Positions 1 to 6,592 are shown, counted from the first letter of the stretch. The stretch: DNA of 12,462 nucleotides from an uncultured bacterium (GCA_900551965.1 URYF01000047.1:1-12462), one strand, 5' to 3'. Program-made: numbers and translations. Notes: generated from the sequence alone by a model not told the origin.

Positions 1-2
1 GA

Positions 3-365
3 GCAACTCTTGCCATAGCAAGGTACATACCAACCTCTGAACACTCACCTTCAAAGTTAGCTCTTAAATCAGCTCTTTCTGCTAGAGAAGAACAATTAGT
101 AGTAGTAAAAGACTTCTCAGCTATTACTGAACCAAAAACAAAATTGATGGCTGGTATCATCAAATCATTAAATCTTGCTGGCAAGATTCTTGTTATTGCT
201 GATACAACAGCAGAAGAAAATAAATATTTAAGTTTAGCAGCAGGTAATATTCCTTCAGTAAAACTTTTATTACCTTCAAACTTAAATGTTAAGGACTTAC
301 TTGAAGCTGATTTCGTTGTAATGACAGAAAAAGCTGTAAACGATGTTACAGAAAGGTTGCAATAA
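3..365 (+). CDS. rplD: 50S ribosomal protein L4, C-terminal part (5' end outside the window)
   Basis: L4 binds 23S rRNA and lines the peptide exit tunnel; in enterobacteria it also represses the S10 operon. About 120 residues are visible. The ALKSALSAR block, the VVVKDFS strand, EPKTK and the closing pattern DFVVMTEKAVNDVTERL all match the C-terminal half of bacterial L4. The stop codon overlaps the rplW start by one base (TAATG), so the two are probably translationally coupled. The first visible stretch (about 18 residues before ALKSALSAR) does not resemble the usual GPKPR-type segment of bacterial L4. It may be a lineage variant or a sequence error near the edge. Identity is firm from the C-terminal half and from its position before rplW. 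Confidence 0.93.
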   Translation, partial: ATLAIARYIPTSEHSPSKLALKSALSAREEQLVVVKDFSAITEPKTKLMAGIIKSLNLAGKILVIADTTAEENKYLSLAAGNIPSVKLLLPSNLNVKDLLEADFVVMTEKAVNDVTERLQ

Positions 366-673
366 TGAGTAAAGAAAGAAGAAATATCGAAAAGTTATAC
401 GATGTAATCAAAAGACCGATTATAACTGAAAAATCAATGATGGCAACAGCTTTAGGTAAATATACTTTTGAAGTTCAAAAAGATGCAACAAAAGTTGAAA
501 TTGCTCAGGCTGTAGAACTTGCTTTCCCTGGCAGAAAAGTTAAAAAAGTTCAAACAGTTTATATGCCGTCACATGAAAAAAGAATGGGTTTAAAATTTGG
601 CAGAACAGATTCTTCAAAGAAAGCAATTGTTACTGTTGAAGGCGATCCAATCGAAGAATTAACAGCTATTTAA
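365..673 (+). CDS. rplW: 50S ribosomal protein L23
   Basis: L23 sits at the mouth of the peptide exit tunnel and docks trigger factor and SRP; this is known for the family. The protein has 102 residues, the usual length. RPIITEKS at residues 17-24 is the family signature, followed by the KYTFEV strand and the TKVEIAQAVE helix (42-51). A basic loop around 62-80 carries the rRNA-binding extension. The start overlaps the rplD stop by one base and has an AAAGG ribosome binding site at 352-356 inside rplD. The gene order rplD-rplW-rplB is standard for the S10 operon. Confidence 0.98.
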   Translation: MSKERRNIEKLYDVIKRPIITEKSMMATALGKYTFEVQKDATKVEIAQAVELAFPGRKVKKVQTVYMPSHEKRMGLKFGRTDSSKKAIVTVEGDPIEELTAI

Positions 674-700
674 AAAAGATAATAATAGGAGAAAATAAAA

Positions 701-1531
701 ATGGCAATTCGTAAAATTAATCCGACATCTCCGGGACAAAGAGGTATGACAAAGAGTGATTATCAAGAAATCACTACATCAACTCCTGAAAAATCATTGC
801 TAAGATCATTGAAAAAAACAGCAGGAAGAAATAATACAGGTAGAATTACATGTCGTCACAAAGGCGGCGGTGTAAAAAGAACTTACCGTGTAATAGATTT
901 TAAAAGAGATAAATTCGGCGTACCGGCAACAGTGAAAACTATTGAATACGATCCGAACAGAAACGTAAGAATTTCATTATGTTTCTACGCTGATGGTGAA
1001 AAAAGATATATCTTAACACCGGAAGGTTTAAATGTAGGCGATGTTATCGTAAGCGGTCCGGAAGCACCTGTTCAAAACGGAAATGCTTTACCGCTTGAAT
1101 TAATTCCGTTAGGTTCTATTGTACACAACGTAGAATTAAACCCGGGTCGCGGCGGAGTTATGGTAAGATCAGCAGGAAACTCAGCTCAGGTAATGGCTAA
1201 AGAAGGAAACTATGTAACAATCAAACTTCCTTCAGGCGAAATGAGAATGGTAAGAAAAGAATGTATGGCTACTATAGGTACACTTGGTAACTCAGAATTT
1301 AAAAACTTATCAATCGGTAAAGCCGGTAGAAAACGTTACATGGGCATCAGACCAACTGTACGTGGTGTAACAATGAACCCTTGCGATCACCCTCACGGTG
1401 GTGGTGAAGGTAAAACAGGTCCGGGCGGACACCCTAAAACACCTTGGGGTAAACCTGCACTTGGTTACAAAACTCGTAAAAAAGGTAAAGCTTCTGATAA
1501 ATTAATCGTTAGAAGAAGAAAATCAAAATAA
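701..1531 (+). CDS. rplB: 50S ribosomal protein L2
   Basis: L2 is a core 23S rRNA-binding protein needed for subunit association and peptidyl-transferase activity. The protein has 276 residues, full length for the family. The N-terminal OB-like RNA-binding domain includes RNNTGRITCRHKGGG (43-57), and the SH3-like domain follows. The C-terminal signature MNPCDHPHGGGEG (225-237) contains H230, matching the functionally important histidine of E. coli L2. A cysteine replaces the valine common before the DHPHGGGEG block. An AGGAGA ribosome binding site lies at 687-692, 8 nt before the ATG. It belongs to the same transcription unit as rplW. Confidence 0.99.
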   Translation: MAIRKINPTSPGQRGMTKSDYQEITTSTPEKSLLRSLKKTAGRNNTGRITCRHKGGGVKRTYRVIDFKRDKFGVPATVKTIEYDPNRNVRISLCFYADGEKRYILTPEGLNVGDVIVSGPEAPVQNGNALPLELIPLGSIVHNVELNPGRGGVMVRSAGNSAQVMAKEGNYVTIKLPSGEMRMVRKECMATIGTLGNSEFKNLSIGKAGRKRYMGIRPTVRGVTMNPCDHPHGGGEGKTGPGGHPKTPWGKPALGYKTRKKGKASDKLIVRRRKSK

Positions 1532-1537
1532 TTCAAA

Positions 1538-1580
1538 GCTAATGGGAAATAAGTAATTTAATATTACTTTTTCCCAAAGC
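1538..1580 (+). promoter_or_regulatory. Long hairpin in the rplB-rpsS gap
   Basis: Left arm 1543-1557 (TGGGAAATAAGTAAT) pairs with 1563-1576 (ATTACTTTTTCCCA), giving 14 base pairs with one bulged T and a 5-nt loop. An outer GCT/AGC (1538-1540 / 1578-1580) can extend it. No T-run follows directly, so it does not look like an intrinsic terminator. A processing site, a stability element or a decayed repeat is possible. The structure is seen in the sequence; its role is unknown. Confidence 0.55.
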
Positions 1581-1610
1581 AAATTCACAAAGAAGTAAAA
1601 GGAGAAATAA

Positions 1611-1889
1611 ATGGCACGTTCATTAAAAAAAGGTGCATATGTAGAAGAAGCTCTACAAAAGAAAATCGACAAGATGAATGCAAATTCTGAAAAGAAAGTT
1701 ATCAAAACTTGGTCAAGAGCATCAATGATAGTACCTGATATGTTAAACCATACAATTGCTGTACATAACGGAAAAACTCACGTACCGGTATATGTAACAG
1801 AACAAATGGTAGGACATAAATTGGGCGAATTCGCACCTACAAGATTATTCAAAGGTCATGCTGGTGCTGATAAAGCAAAAAGAGGTTAG
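1611..1889 (+). CDS. rpsS: 30S ribosomal protein S19
   Basis: S19 binds 16S rRNA in the 30S head with S13, near the A site. The protein has 92 residues, the normal length. It begins MARSLKKG and carries KTWSRAS (32-38), where many homologues have RRS. The diagnostic VHNGKTHVPVYV segment at 51-62 is followed by MVGHKLGEFAPTR up to residue 78. The AGGAG ribosome binding site is at 1600-1604. The 79-nt gap from rplB holds a strong hairpin but no convincing promoter or terminator, so the gene is probably cotranscribed with rplB. Confidence 0.99.
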   Translation: MARSLKKGAYVEEALQKKIDKMNANSEKKVIKTWSRASMIVPDMLNHTIAVHNGKTHVPVYVTEQMVGHKLGEFAPTRLFKGHAGADKAKRG

Positions 1890-1935
1890 TACAAATAATC
1901 CAAAGTGATATTTATATTAAATAAAGGATAAAAAA

Positions 1936-2274
1936 ATGGAAGCAAAAGCAAAACAAACAGACATAAAAATGACAGCAAGAAAACTTCGTAGAGTTATCAA
2001 CGAAGTAAGAGGTAAAGCTGTTATTGAAGCTCAAGATATGTTACGTTTTATGCCTTATTTTGCAGCAAGAGTAGTTGAAAAGAACTTGAAAGCTGCAGTT
2101 GCAAACGCTCGTGAGCAATATGGCGTAGCTCCTGAATCATTAAAGATTTCACAAATCTTTGCTGACGAAAGTGTTACATACAAACGTGCAAGAACAAGAG
2201 CACAAGGTCGTATGTATTCAAGAATGAAACGTACATCACACCTTACATTGGTAGTTAGTGATACATCAAAATAG
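1936..2274 (+). CDS. rplV: 50S ribosomal protein L22
   Basis: L22 contacts all domains of 23S rRNA, and its beta-hairpin lines the exit tunnel; changes in that hairpin give macrolide resistance in other bacteria. The protein has 112 residues. Family features are the ARKLRRVINEVRGK start (14-27), the KNLKAAVANA helix (49-58) and the basic hairpin KRARTRAQGRMYSRMKR (83-99). The open frame starts 47 nt after rpsS with an AAGGA site at about 1924-1928. Its TAG stop forms part of the AGGA ribosome binding site of rpsC, so translation of the two is tightly linked. Confidence 0.98.
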   Translation: MEAKAKQTDIKMTARKLRRVINEVRGKAVIEAQDMLRFMPYFAARVVEKNLKAAVANAREQYGVAPESLKISQIFADESVTYKRARTRAQGRMYSRMKRTSHLTLVVSDTSK

Positions 2275-2285
2275 GAAATAATAAA

Positions 2286-3023
2286 ATGGGACAAAAAACA
2301 CATCCAACCGGATTTAGAGTAGGAATAATTCAACCTTGGGTAAGCACTTGGTTTGCTAAGGTTAAAGACTACGCAGTATTTGTAGCAGAAGATGCTAAAA
2401 TCAGAAAATTCGTTAAGAAAAAATTATACGCTGCAGGCGTATCAAGAATATTAATTGCCAGAAAAGCACAAAATATTACAATTACTGTAGTAACAGCTAA
2501 ACCTGGTATCGTTGTTGGTCGTGGCGGACAAGGTATTGATGAACTTCGTCAAGATGTTACAAAATACATTGGCAAACCTGTTATCATCAACGTTGTAGAA
2601 GTTGCAAGAATTGATGCAGATGCTCAATTGGTTGCAGAATCAATCGCTCAACAGCTTGAAAAACGTATCGCATTCAGAAGAGCAATGAAACAAGCAATGC
2701 AAAGAACAATGAGATCAGGCGTTCAAGGTATCAAAGTTATGGTATCAGGACGTTTGGGCGGTGCAGAAATTGCTCGTTCCGAATGGGCTAAAGAAGGAAG
2801 AATTCCTCTTCAAACTCTAAGAGCTGACGTAGATTACGGTTTTACCGAAGCTGATACAATTATGGGTAAAATCGGTGTTAAAGTTTGGATTTTCAAAGGC
2901 AATTTGATGCCAGGTGAAATGGCAGACCAAAACATCAAACACAAAAGCGGCAAAGATAATTCCGATAAAGGCGGAAGACGTCCAAGACGCAGCAGAAATG
3001 TTGAATCAACATCTCAAAGCTAG
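2286..3023 (+). CDS. rpsC: 30S ribosomal protein S3
   Basis: S3 lies on the 30S head at the mRNA entry channel and has helicase-like activity with S4 and S5. The protein has 245 residues, a normal length with a basic, low-complexity tail after about residue 215. It starts MGQKTHPTGFRVG. The type II KH domain includes VVGRGGQGIDEL (76-87) with the GxxG loop, and the C-terminal S3 domain contains VSGRLGGAEIARSEW. The AGGA ribosome binding site overlaps the stop codon of rplV. It is followed 30 nt later by rplP, as in other S10 operons. Confidence 0.99.
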   Translation: MGQKTHPTGFRVGIIQPWVSTWFAKVKDYAVFVAEDAKIRKFVKKKLYAAGVSRILIARKAQNITITVVTAKPGIVVGRGGQGIDELRQDVTKYIGKPVIINVVEVARIDADAQLVAESIAQQLEKRIAFRRAMKQAMQRTMRSGVQGIKVMVSGRLGGAEIARSEWAKEGRIPLQTLRADVDYGFTEADTIMGKIGVKVWIFKGNLMPGEMADQNIKHKSGKDNSDKGGRRPRRSRNVESTSQS

Positions 3024-3053
3024 TAGGTATAAAAATAATAGGAGCAAAATATA

Positions 3054-3473
3054 ATGTTACAGCCTAAAAAGACTAAATACCGCAAAATGATGAAAGGCAG
3101 AATGAAAGGTACTGAAACAAGAGGTACAAAACTAGAATTCGGTCAATATGCATTGCAAGCCGTTGAGCCTGGTTGGATTACCAGCCGTCAAATCGAAGCT
3201 GCACGTCGTGCAATGACTCGTGAAATCAAACGTGGCGGTAACGTTTGGATTAAAATATTCCCGGATAAACCGATTACTGCAAAGCCTGCAGAAACTCGTA
3301 TGGGTTCAGGTAAAGGTAACGTAGAATACTGGGTAGCAGTTGTTAAACCAAACAGAATATTGTTTGAACTTGATTACTTTGACAGAAACATTGCAGTTAA
3401 CGCTTTAGAACTTGCTGCACAAAAATTACCTATCAAAGTTAAGATAGTAGAACAACCTAGAGAACAAGCATAG
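3054..3473 (+). CDS. rplP: 50S ribosomal protein L16
   Basis: L16 binds 23S rRNA near the A-site tRNA elbow and helps assemble the peptidyl-transferase centre. The protein has 139 residues, standard length. It starts MLQPKKTKYRK and shows LEFGQYALQAVEPGWITSRQIEAARRA in two adjoining conserved blocks (27-53) and TRMGSGKGN (81-89). That glycine-rich loop is the usual L16 signature and holds the arginine that is hydroxylated in some bacteria. The AGGAG site at 3040-3044 is well placed. The 75-nt gap after it carries a GC-rich hairpin before rpmC. Confidence 0.98.
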   Translation: MLQPKKTKYRKMMKGRMKGTETRGTKLEFGQYALQAVEPGWITSRQIEAARRAMTREIKRGGNVWIKIFPDKPITAKPAETRMGSGKGNVEYWVAVVKPNRILFELDYFDRNIAVNALELAAQKLPIKVKIVEQPREQA

Positions 3474-3484
3474 CAAGTTAACCA

Positions 3485-3521
3485 GCCTTAACGCGAAGAT
3501 TTCTTCGGGTCGGCATAAGGC
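3485..3521 (+). promoter_or_regulatory. Nested hairpin between rplP and rpmC
   Basis: The outer arms GCCTTA (3485-3490) and TAAGGC (3516-3521) are exact complements. They enclose a second hairpin, CGAAG (3494-3498) with CTTCG (3503-3507) around a 4-nt loop. No T-run follows, so termination is unlikely. The structure lies 13 nt before the ribosome binding site of rpmC. Its function is unknown. Confidence 0.5.
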
Positions 3522-3548
3522 AGGAAACAAGATAAAGGAAAAATAAAA

Positions 3549-3746
3549 ATGAAATTAAGTGAAATGCGTGAAAAATCAGTAGATGAGTTACAAAATGCTA
3601 TCGTTGACTGGAAAAAACAGTTACTTGAAGCAAGATTGCAATTATCAACTCATAAATTAGAAAATACTGCAAGTATTTCTAAAACTAAAAAACTCATCGC
3701 TCAAGCAAAAACAATAATAACAGAAAAAGGGGTACAAAATGCCTAA
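3549..3746 (+). CDS. rpmC: 50S ribosomal protein L29
   Basis: L29 is a small two-helix protein near the exit tunnel, next to L23, that helps dock trigger factor and SRP. The protein has 65 residues, as expected. It starts MKLSEMREKSVDELQ and includes KKQLLEARLQLSTHKLEN (22-39), the usual L29 coiled helix pair. An AAGGA ribosome binding site lies about 10 nt upstream. Its last 8 nt overlap the start of rpsQ in another frame, so rpsQ translation is probably coupled to it. Position between rplP and rpsQ supports the call. Confidence 0.96.
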   Translation: MKLSEMREKSVDELQNAIVDWKKQLLEARLQLSTHKLENTASISKTKKLIAQAKTIITEKGVQNA

Positions 3747-3984
3747 AAAAGAAAAACAAGGATTAGTAGTTAGTAACAAAATGGACAAAACAGTTGTAGT
3801 AAAAGTTGCTGATTATGAGCCACATCCAAAATACAAAAAAATTATGGAAACAAATAAAAACTATAAAGCACACGATGAACAGAACGTTTGTAATGAAGGC
3901 GATACAGTAAGAATCGTTGAATCAAGACCTATTTCAGGCGGCAAACGCTGGACAGTAGCAGAAGTAGTTGAAAAAGCACGTTAA
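3739..3984 (+). CDS. rpsQ: 30S ribosomal protein S17
   Basis: S17 is a primary 16S rRNA-binding protein with an OB fold, required early in 30S assembly. The protein has 81 residues. Family motifs are GLVVSNKMDKTVVV (8-21), the HPKYKK loop (29-34) and ESRPISGGKRW (61-71). The ATG lies inside rpmC with an AAGGGG ribosome binding site ending at 3732. This is the last gene of the S10 cluster here. The 83-nt gap to rplN has two small hairpins and no clear terminator, so S10 and spc genes may be read as one unit. Confidence 0.98.
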   Translation: MPKKEKQGLVVSNKMDKTVVVKVADYEPHPKYKKIMETNKNYKAHDEQNVCNEGDTVRIVESRPISGGKRWTVAEVVEKAR

Positions 3985-4007
3985 TATTTAACGGATTTAA
4001 AATGCAG

Positions 4008-4054
4008 CATTACCACAGAGTAATGAGAGGCAAAAGTAGTAGTTTAAAATACTA
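4008..4054 (+). promoter_or_regulatory. Two small hairpins in the rpsQ-rplN gap
   Basis: CATTAC (4008-4013) pairs with GTAATG (4020-4025) around a 6-nt loop. TAGTA (4037-4041) pairs with TACTA (4050-4054) just before the rplN ribosome binding site. Both are short; they may affect rplN translation or may have no role. Confidence 0.35.
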
Positions 4055-4067
4055 AAAGGAAAGAAAA

Positions 4068-4436
4068 ATGATACAACAAGAAACAAGACTAGAAGTAGCA
4101 GATAACACAGGTGCAAAACAATTGTTATGTATCCGTGTTATGGGAAGCTCAAATAAAAAGTTTGCAGCAGTCGGCGATGAAATCGTTGCTTCTGTAAAAG
4201 ATGCGACTCCGAATATGGCTGTGAAAAAAGGTGAAGTTGTACGTGCTGTAGTTGTAAGAACTAAAGCAGATATCAAACGTAATGACGGATCAGTTATTAG
4301 ATTTGATGAAAATGCAGCAGTTATTATCAACAAAGACGGCAACCCAAGAGGTACTCGTGTTTTCGGACCTGTAGCCCGTGAATTAAGGGATAAAGGTTAT
4401 ATGAAAATAGTTTCTCTTGCACCGGAAGTAATTTAG
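4068..4436 (+). CDS. rplN: 50S ribosomal protein L14
   Basis: L14 binds 23S rRNA at the subunit interface, forms bridges to 16S rRNA, and is the target of the silencing factor RsfS. The protein has 122 residues, the invariant family length. It starts MIQQETRLEVADNTGAK (1-17) and ends with the signature NPRGTRVFGPVARELR (92-107). The AGGA ribosome binding site at 4057-4060 is 7 nt before the ATG. It heads the spc part of the cluster. A repeat-rich 128-nt gap separates it from rplX. Confidence 0.99.
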   Translation: MIQQETRLEVADNTGAKQLLCIRVMGSSNKKFAAVGDEIVASVKDATPNMAVKKGEVVRAVVVRTKADIKRNDGSVIRFDENAAVIINKDGNPRGTRVFGPVARELRDKGYMKIVSLAPEVI

Positions 4437-4471
4437 TTCTTAATGAACGTATGTGAGTTTAGAAATAAATT

Positions 4472-4540
4472 ATCCTGAACTTGTTTCAGGATCCCCATAA
4501 GGGGCATAACCATGTAATAGACCATCATGGTCAGTCCATG
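4472..4540 (+). repeat. Palindrome cluster between rplN and rplX
   Basis: Three palindromes stand close together. ATCCTGAA (4472-4479) pairs exactly with TTCAGGAT (4485-4492) around CTTGT. CCCC/GGGG (4493-4496 / 4501-4504) follows directly. GACCAT/ATGGTC (4520-4525 / 4527-4532) can switch with an alternative hairpin CATGG/CCATG (4526-4530 / 4536-4540). From memory, the first resembles short palindromes seen many times over in some host-associated bacteria. I could not count copies elsewhere in this genome. Confidence 0.55.
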
Positions 4541-4564
4541 AAAGATACAAATCAGGAGAAAAAA

Positions 4565-4903
4565 ATGACAAACAAAGATAAAAAGAATTTACATGTAAAA
4601 ACAAGCGACAGAGTCGTTGTTATTGCAGGTAAAGACAAAGGAAAAATCGGTAACGTAAAAAAAGTTGACCTGGAAAAAGGCAGAGTGATTGTAGAAGGTG
4701 CCAATATGGTAACTAAAGCTCAAAAGCCTCAACCGGCAGCAGGAATTCAAGGCGGACTTATTAAATTAGAAGCTCCGATCGATTCTTCAAATGTAATGAT
4801 TATCTGCCCTGCTTGCGAAAAAGCAACAAGAGTAGAAATGAAAGTTATTGAAGGTAAAAAAGTTCGTGTTTGCAAAAAATGCGGTGAACAACTGGATGTA
4901 TAA
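4565..4903 (+). CDS. rplX: 50S ribosomal protein L24
   Basis: L24 starts 50S assembly by binding the 5' domain of 23S rRNA. From the chosen ATG the protein has 112 residues, normal for the family. The KOW motif spans roughly 13-40 with AGKDKGKIG (21-29). EGANMVTKAQKP follows, then a zinc-ribbon-like end with C81/C84 and C103/C106. The start at 4565 has an AGGAG site at 4554-4558 with 6-nt spacing. The frame stays open upstream to a TTG at 4481, but that would translate the palindromes and has no ribosome binding site. Confidence 0.97.
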   Translation: MTNKDKKNLHVKTSDRVVVIAGKDKGKIGNVKKVDLEKGRVIVEGANMVTKAQKPQPAAGIQGGLIKLEAPIDSSNVMIICPACEKATRVEMKVIEGKKVRVCKKCGEQLDV

Positions 4904-4954
4904 CGCAAGATAAATGCTTGGCGCAAATCATCTAAAATATAAGGAAACAGAAAA

Positions 4955-5512
4955 ATGACAGTAACAAAAAACTTAAAAACTAAATATCAAGAAGACGTTG
5001 TACCGGCTTTAAAAGAAAAGTTTGGTTACAAAAACGACCACCAGGTTCCAAAATTAGTTAAAGTTGTTTTGAACATGGGTGTTGGTGAAGCTTCTCACAA
5101 CTCAAAGATTGCAGAAGCAATTGAAGCTCAATTAACAAAAATTGCCGGTCAAAAGGCAGTTGTTACAAAAGCTAAAAAATCAATTGCATCATATAAATTA
5201 AGAGAAGGTATGCCGGTTGGAGCAATGGCAACATTGCGTGGCGAAAGAATGTATGATTTCTTACAAAAACTAATTTGTGTTGTATTACCAAGAATCCGTG
5301 ACTTCCGCGGAATCAGCGCAAAAAGTTTTGACGGTCGAGGAAATTATACATTAGGCTTGAAAGAACAAGCTTTATTCCCTGAAATCACTTATGAAGAAGT
5401 AGATTTAGTTAAGGGTATGAACGTTTCAGTTATCACAACTGCTGAAACAGATGAAGAGGCAAGAGAATTATTAAGACTTCTCGGAATGCCATTCAAAGGT
5501 AGTAATAAATAA
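4955..5512 (+). CDS. rplE: 50S ribosomal protein L5
   Basis: L5 binds 5S rRNA with L18 and forms the central protuberance, touching P-site tRNA and S13. The protein has 185 residues, close to the usual 179-187. Signatures are KVVLNMGVGEA (36-46), the RIRDFRGIS loop (113-121) and FDGRGNYTLGLKEQ (125-138) followed by LFPEI. An AAGGA site at 4941-4945 precedes the ATG. In E. coli the rplE start is where S8 represses the spc operon; the 51-nt gap here has only a small bulged hairpin (4904-4923), so such control is not evident. Confidence 0.99.
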   Translation: MTVTKNLKTKYQEDVVPALKEKFGYKNDHQVPKLVKVVLNMGVGEASHNSKIAEAIEAQLTKIAGQKAVVTKAKKSIASYKLREGMPVGAMATLRGERMYDFLQKLICVVLPRIRDFRGISAKSFDGRGNYTLGLKEQALFPEITYEEVDLVKGMNVSVITTAETDEEARELLRLLGMPFKGSNK

Positions 5513-5535
5513 TAAGTACAAGATAGGAGAAATTC

Positions 5536-5742
5536 ATGGCTAAGAAAGCGATGATTAACAAAGAACTTAGACGCGAAAAACTTGCTGCTGCCGGAAAATA
5601 CCCAACAGTAAGACTTCACAACAGATGTTCTATCTGTGGTAGACCTCACGGTTTTCATAGAGATTTCGGTTTGTGCAGAATTTGTTTAAGAAAAATGGCT
5701 CACGAAGGTTTGTTACCTGGTGTTACCAAAGCAAGCTGGTAG
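5536..5742 (+). CDS. rpsN: 30S ribosomal protein S14, zinc-binding type
   Basis: S14 completes the 30S head next to S3 and S10. The protein has 68 residues, far shorter than the about 100-residue zinc-free form. It has two CxxC pairs, C31/C34 and C47/C50, so it is the zinc-binding (C+) type. The core CGRPHGFHRDFGLCRIC (34-50) and the end LLPGVTKASW are classic. The N-terminal part (1-30) is somewhat longer than in typical 61-residue zinc S14. An AGGAGA site lies at 5525-5530. This is the last gene before the terminator at 5763-5794, where rpsH would usually follow directly. Confidence 0.98.
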   Translation: MAKKAMINKELRREKLAAAGKYPTVRLHNRCSICGRPHGFHRDFGLCRICLRKMAHEGLLPGVTKASW

Positions 5743-5762
5743 TGGATCGAAATGTTAATATT

Positions 5763-5794
5763 AAAAAGAGTGGTTTAATCGCCACTCTTTTTTT
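5763..5794. terminator. Two-way intrinsic terminator between rpsN and the protease gene
   Basis: AAAAAGAGTGG (5763-5773) pairs exactly with CCACTCTTTTT (5782-5792) around an 8-nt loop. T-runs appear on both strands, so it can end transcription from rpsN rightwards and from the protease gene leftwards. The TAA stop of the protease gene (5775-5777) lies in the loop, so the gene's last codons form one arm. Confidence 0.9.
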
Positions 5795-6557
5795 GTTCGT
5801 TGTTTTGAATTGATATATCTCTTATTTTATTTTTGAAGTTATCAGGAAGTTTTATAGAACTTTCGATGTTCATCTTCCAGAGTTTAAGGTTTCCGATTTC
5901 TTCAAGATTTTCAAGGATATTTGAATCTTCGGGTTGTTCTTTGGGTGTGGGATTTTGGGTGGTCTTTTGGGTTAAGTATTTACTTTCAAGTTTAGATATT
6001 TCATTTTCAATGTCGCTGTAGTATGCGCCTTTTGGCAGATCATAAATAATATTAGCAGTAATGTAGTCATTTATACTTATCCAGTTTTTTGTAGGGTAAT
6101 AGCCGGGGGTCATAATATTTTTACAACTTTCATCGCAGTGCCCAAGTCCAATTGCGTGCCCAAATTCGTGCAGGATAATAACATATTTGTCATTGCTGTT
6201 TAGCTTACTATTGCAAAATTCATTTGTGACCCCTAATTTTATTGTAAGTTTTTTGAATTCGGAATTCACAACACTGTCATAGCAGCACATTCCCCAATAT
6301 TGGGTTGAAACTCTTATGAATCTAACAGATATATCAGCATCACTTGCGTTGTTTGTAATTATAAAGCGCATTTTGTTATTTAAAATTTTATTCCAGCAGT
6401 TTAGTCCGCGTTTTAATAGTGCTATATATTCGGCTTGCTCCTTTTTATATTCCGGATAGGTTATTTCAGTTATGTGAACATAAATGTCTTTTTTGTTCCA
6501 TCTGCGAATTCTGTTATGTTCTAAGGATTCTTTTACATAATTTTTTATTTTTTGCAT
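5775..6557 (-). CDS. Metzincin-type zinc metalloprotease (matrixin-like) inside the spc cluster
   Basis: This is a predicted zinc peptidase of 260 residues. HEFGHAIGLGH (130-140) fits HExxHxxGxxH, with H130, H134 and H140 as likely zinc ligands and E131 as catalytic base. M149 in NIMTPG is a good Met-turn, and the following ISINDYITANIIY (160-172) resembles the last helix of matrixin domains. Residues about 25-175 form the catalytic domain; a proline/glutamate-rich linker (about 198-211) leads to a short charged C-terminal segment. No signal peptide or membrane segment is visible, which is unusual for this fold. Substrate and localisation are unknown. The gene runs against the ribosomal genes, has its own consensus promoter and shares a terminator with rpsN. 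No transposase or flanking repeats mark it as mobile. Confidence 0.88.
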   Translation of the reverse strand: MQKIKNYVKESLEHNRIRRWNKKDIYVHITEITYPEYKKEQAEYIALLKRGLNCWNKILNNKMRFIITNNASDADISVRFIRVSTQYWGMCCYDSVVNSEFKKLTIKLGVTNEFCNSKLNSNDKYVIILHEFGHAIGLGHCDESCKNIMTPGYYPTKNWISINDYITANIIYDLPKGAYYSDIENEISKLESKYLTQKTTQNPTPKEQPEDSNILENLEEIGNLKLWKMNIESSIKLPDNFKNKIRDISIQNNEQKKSGD

Positions 6558-6563
6558 GAAAGT

Positions 6564-6592
6564 ATTATAATTATAAGAGCAGGTATTGTCAA
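6564..6592 (-). promoter_or_regulatory. Perfect consensus sigma-70 promoter of the protease gene
   Basis: On the minus strand TTGACA (6587-6592) is followed by exactly 17 nt and then TATAAT (6564-6569), matching both consensus boxes in full. Only 6 nt separate the -10 box from the ATG at 6557. The transcript would therefore begin at or within a few bases of the start codon, with no room for a ribosome binding site. Confidence 0.85.

Noticed and set aside
2055..2333. Minus-strand open frame opposite rplV
   Set aside because: Shadow of a real gene; cysteine- and serine-rich composition is typical of an antisense frame.
4481..4564. Upstream TTG extension of rplX
   Set aside because: It would translate the palindromes, has no ribosome binding site, and the ATG at 4565 has an ideal AGGAG and gives the normal L24 length.
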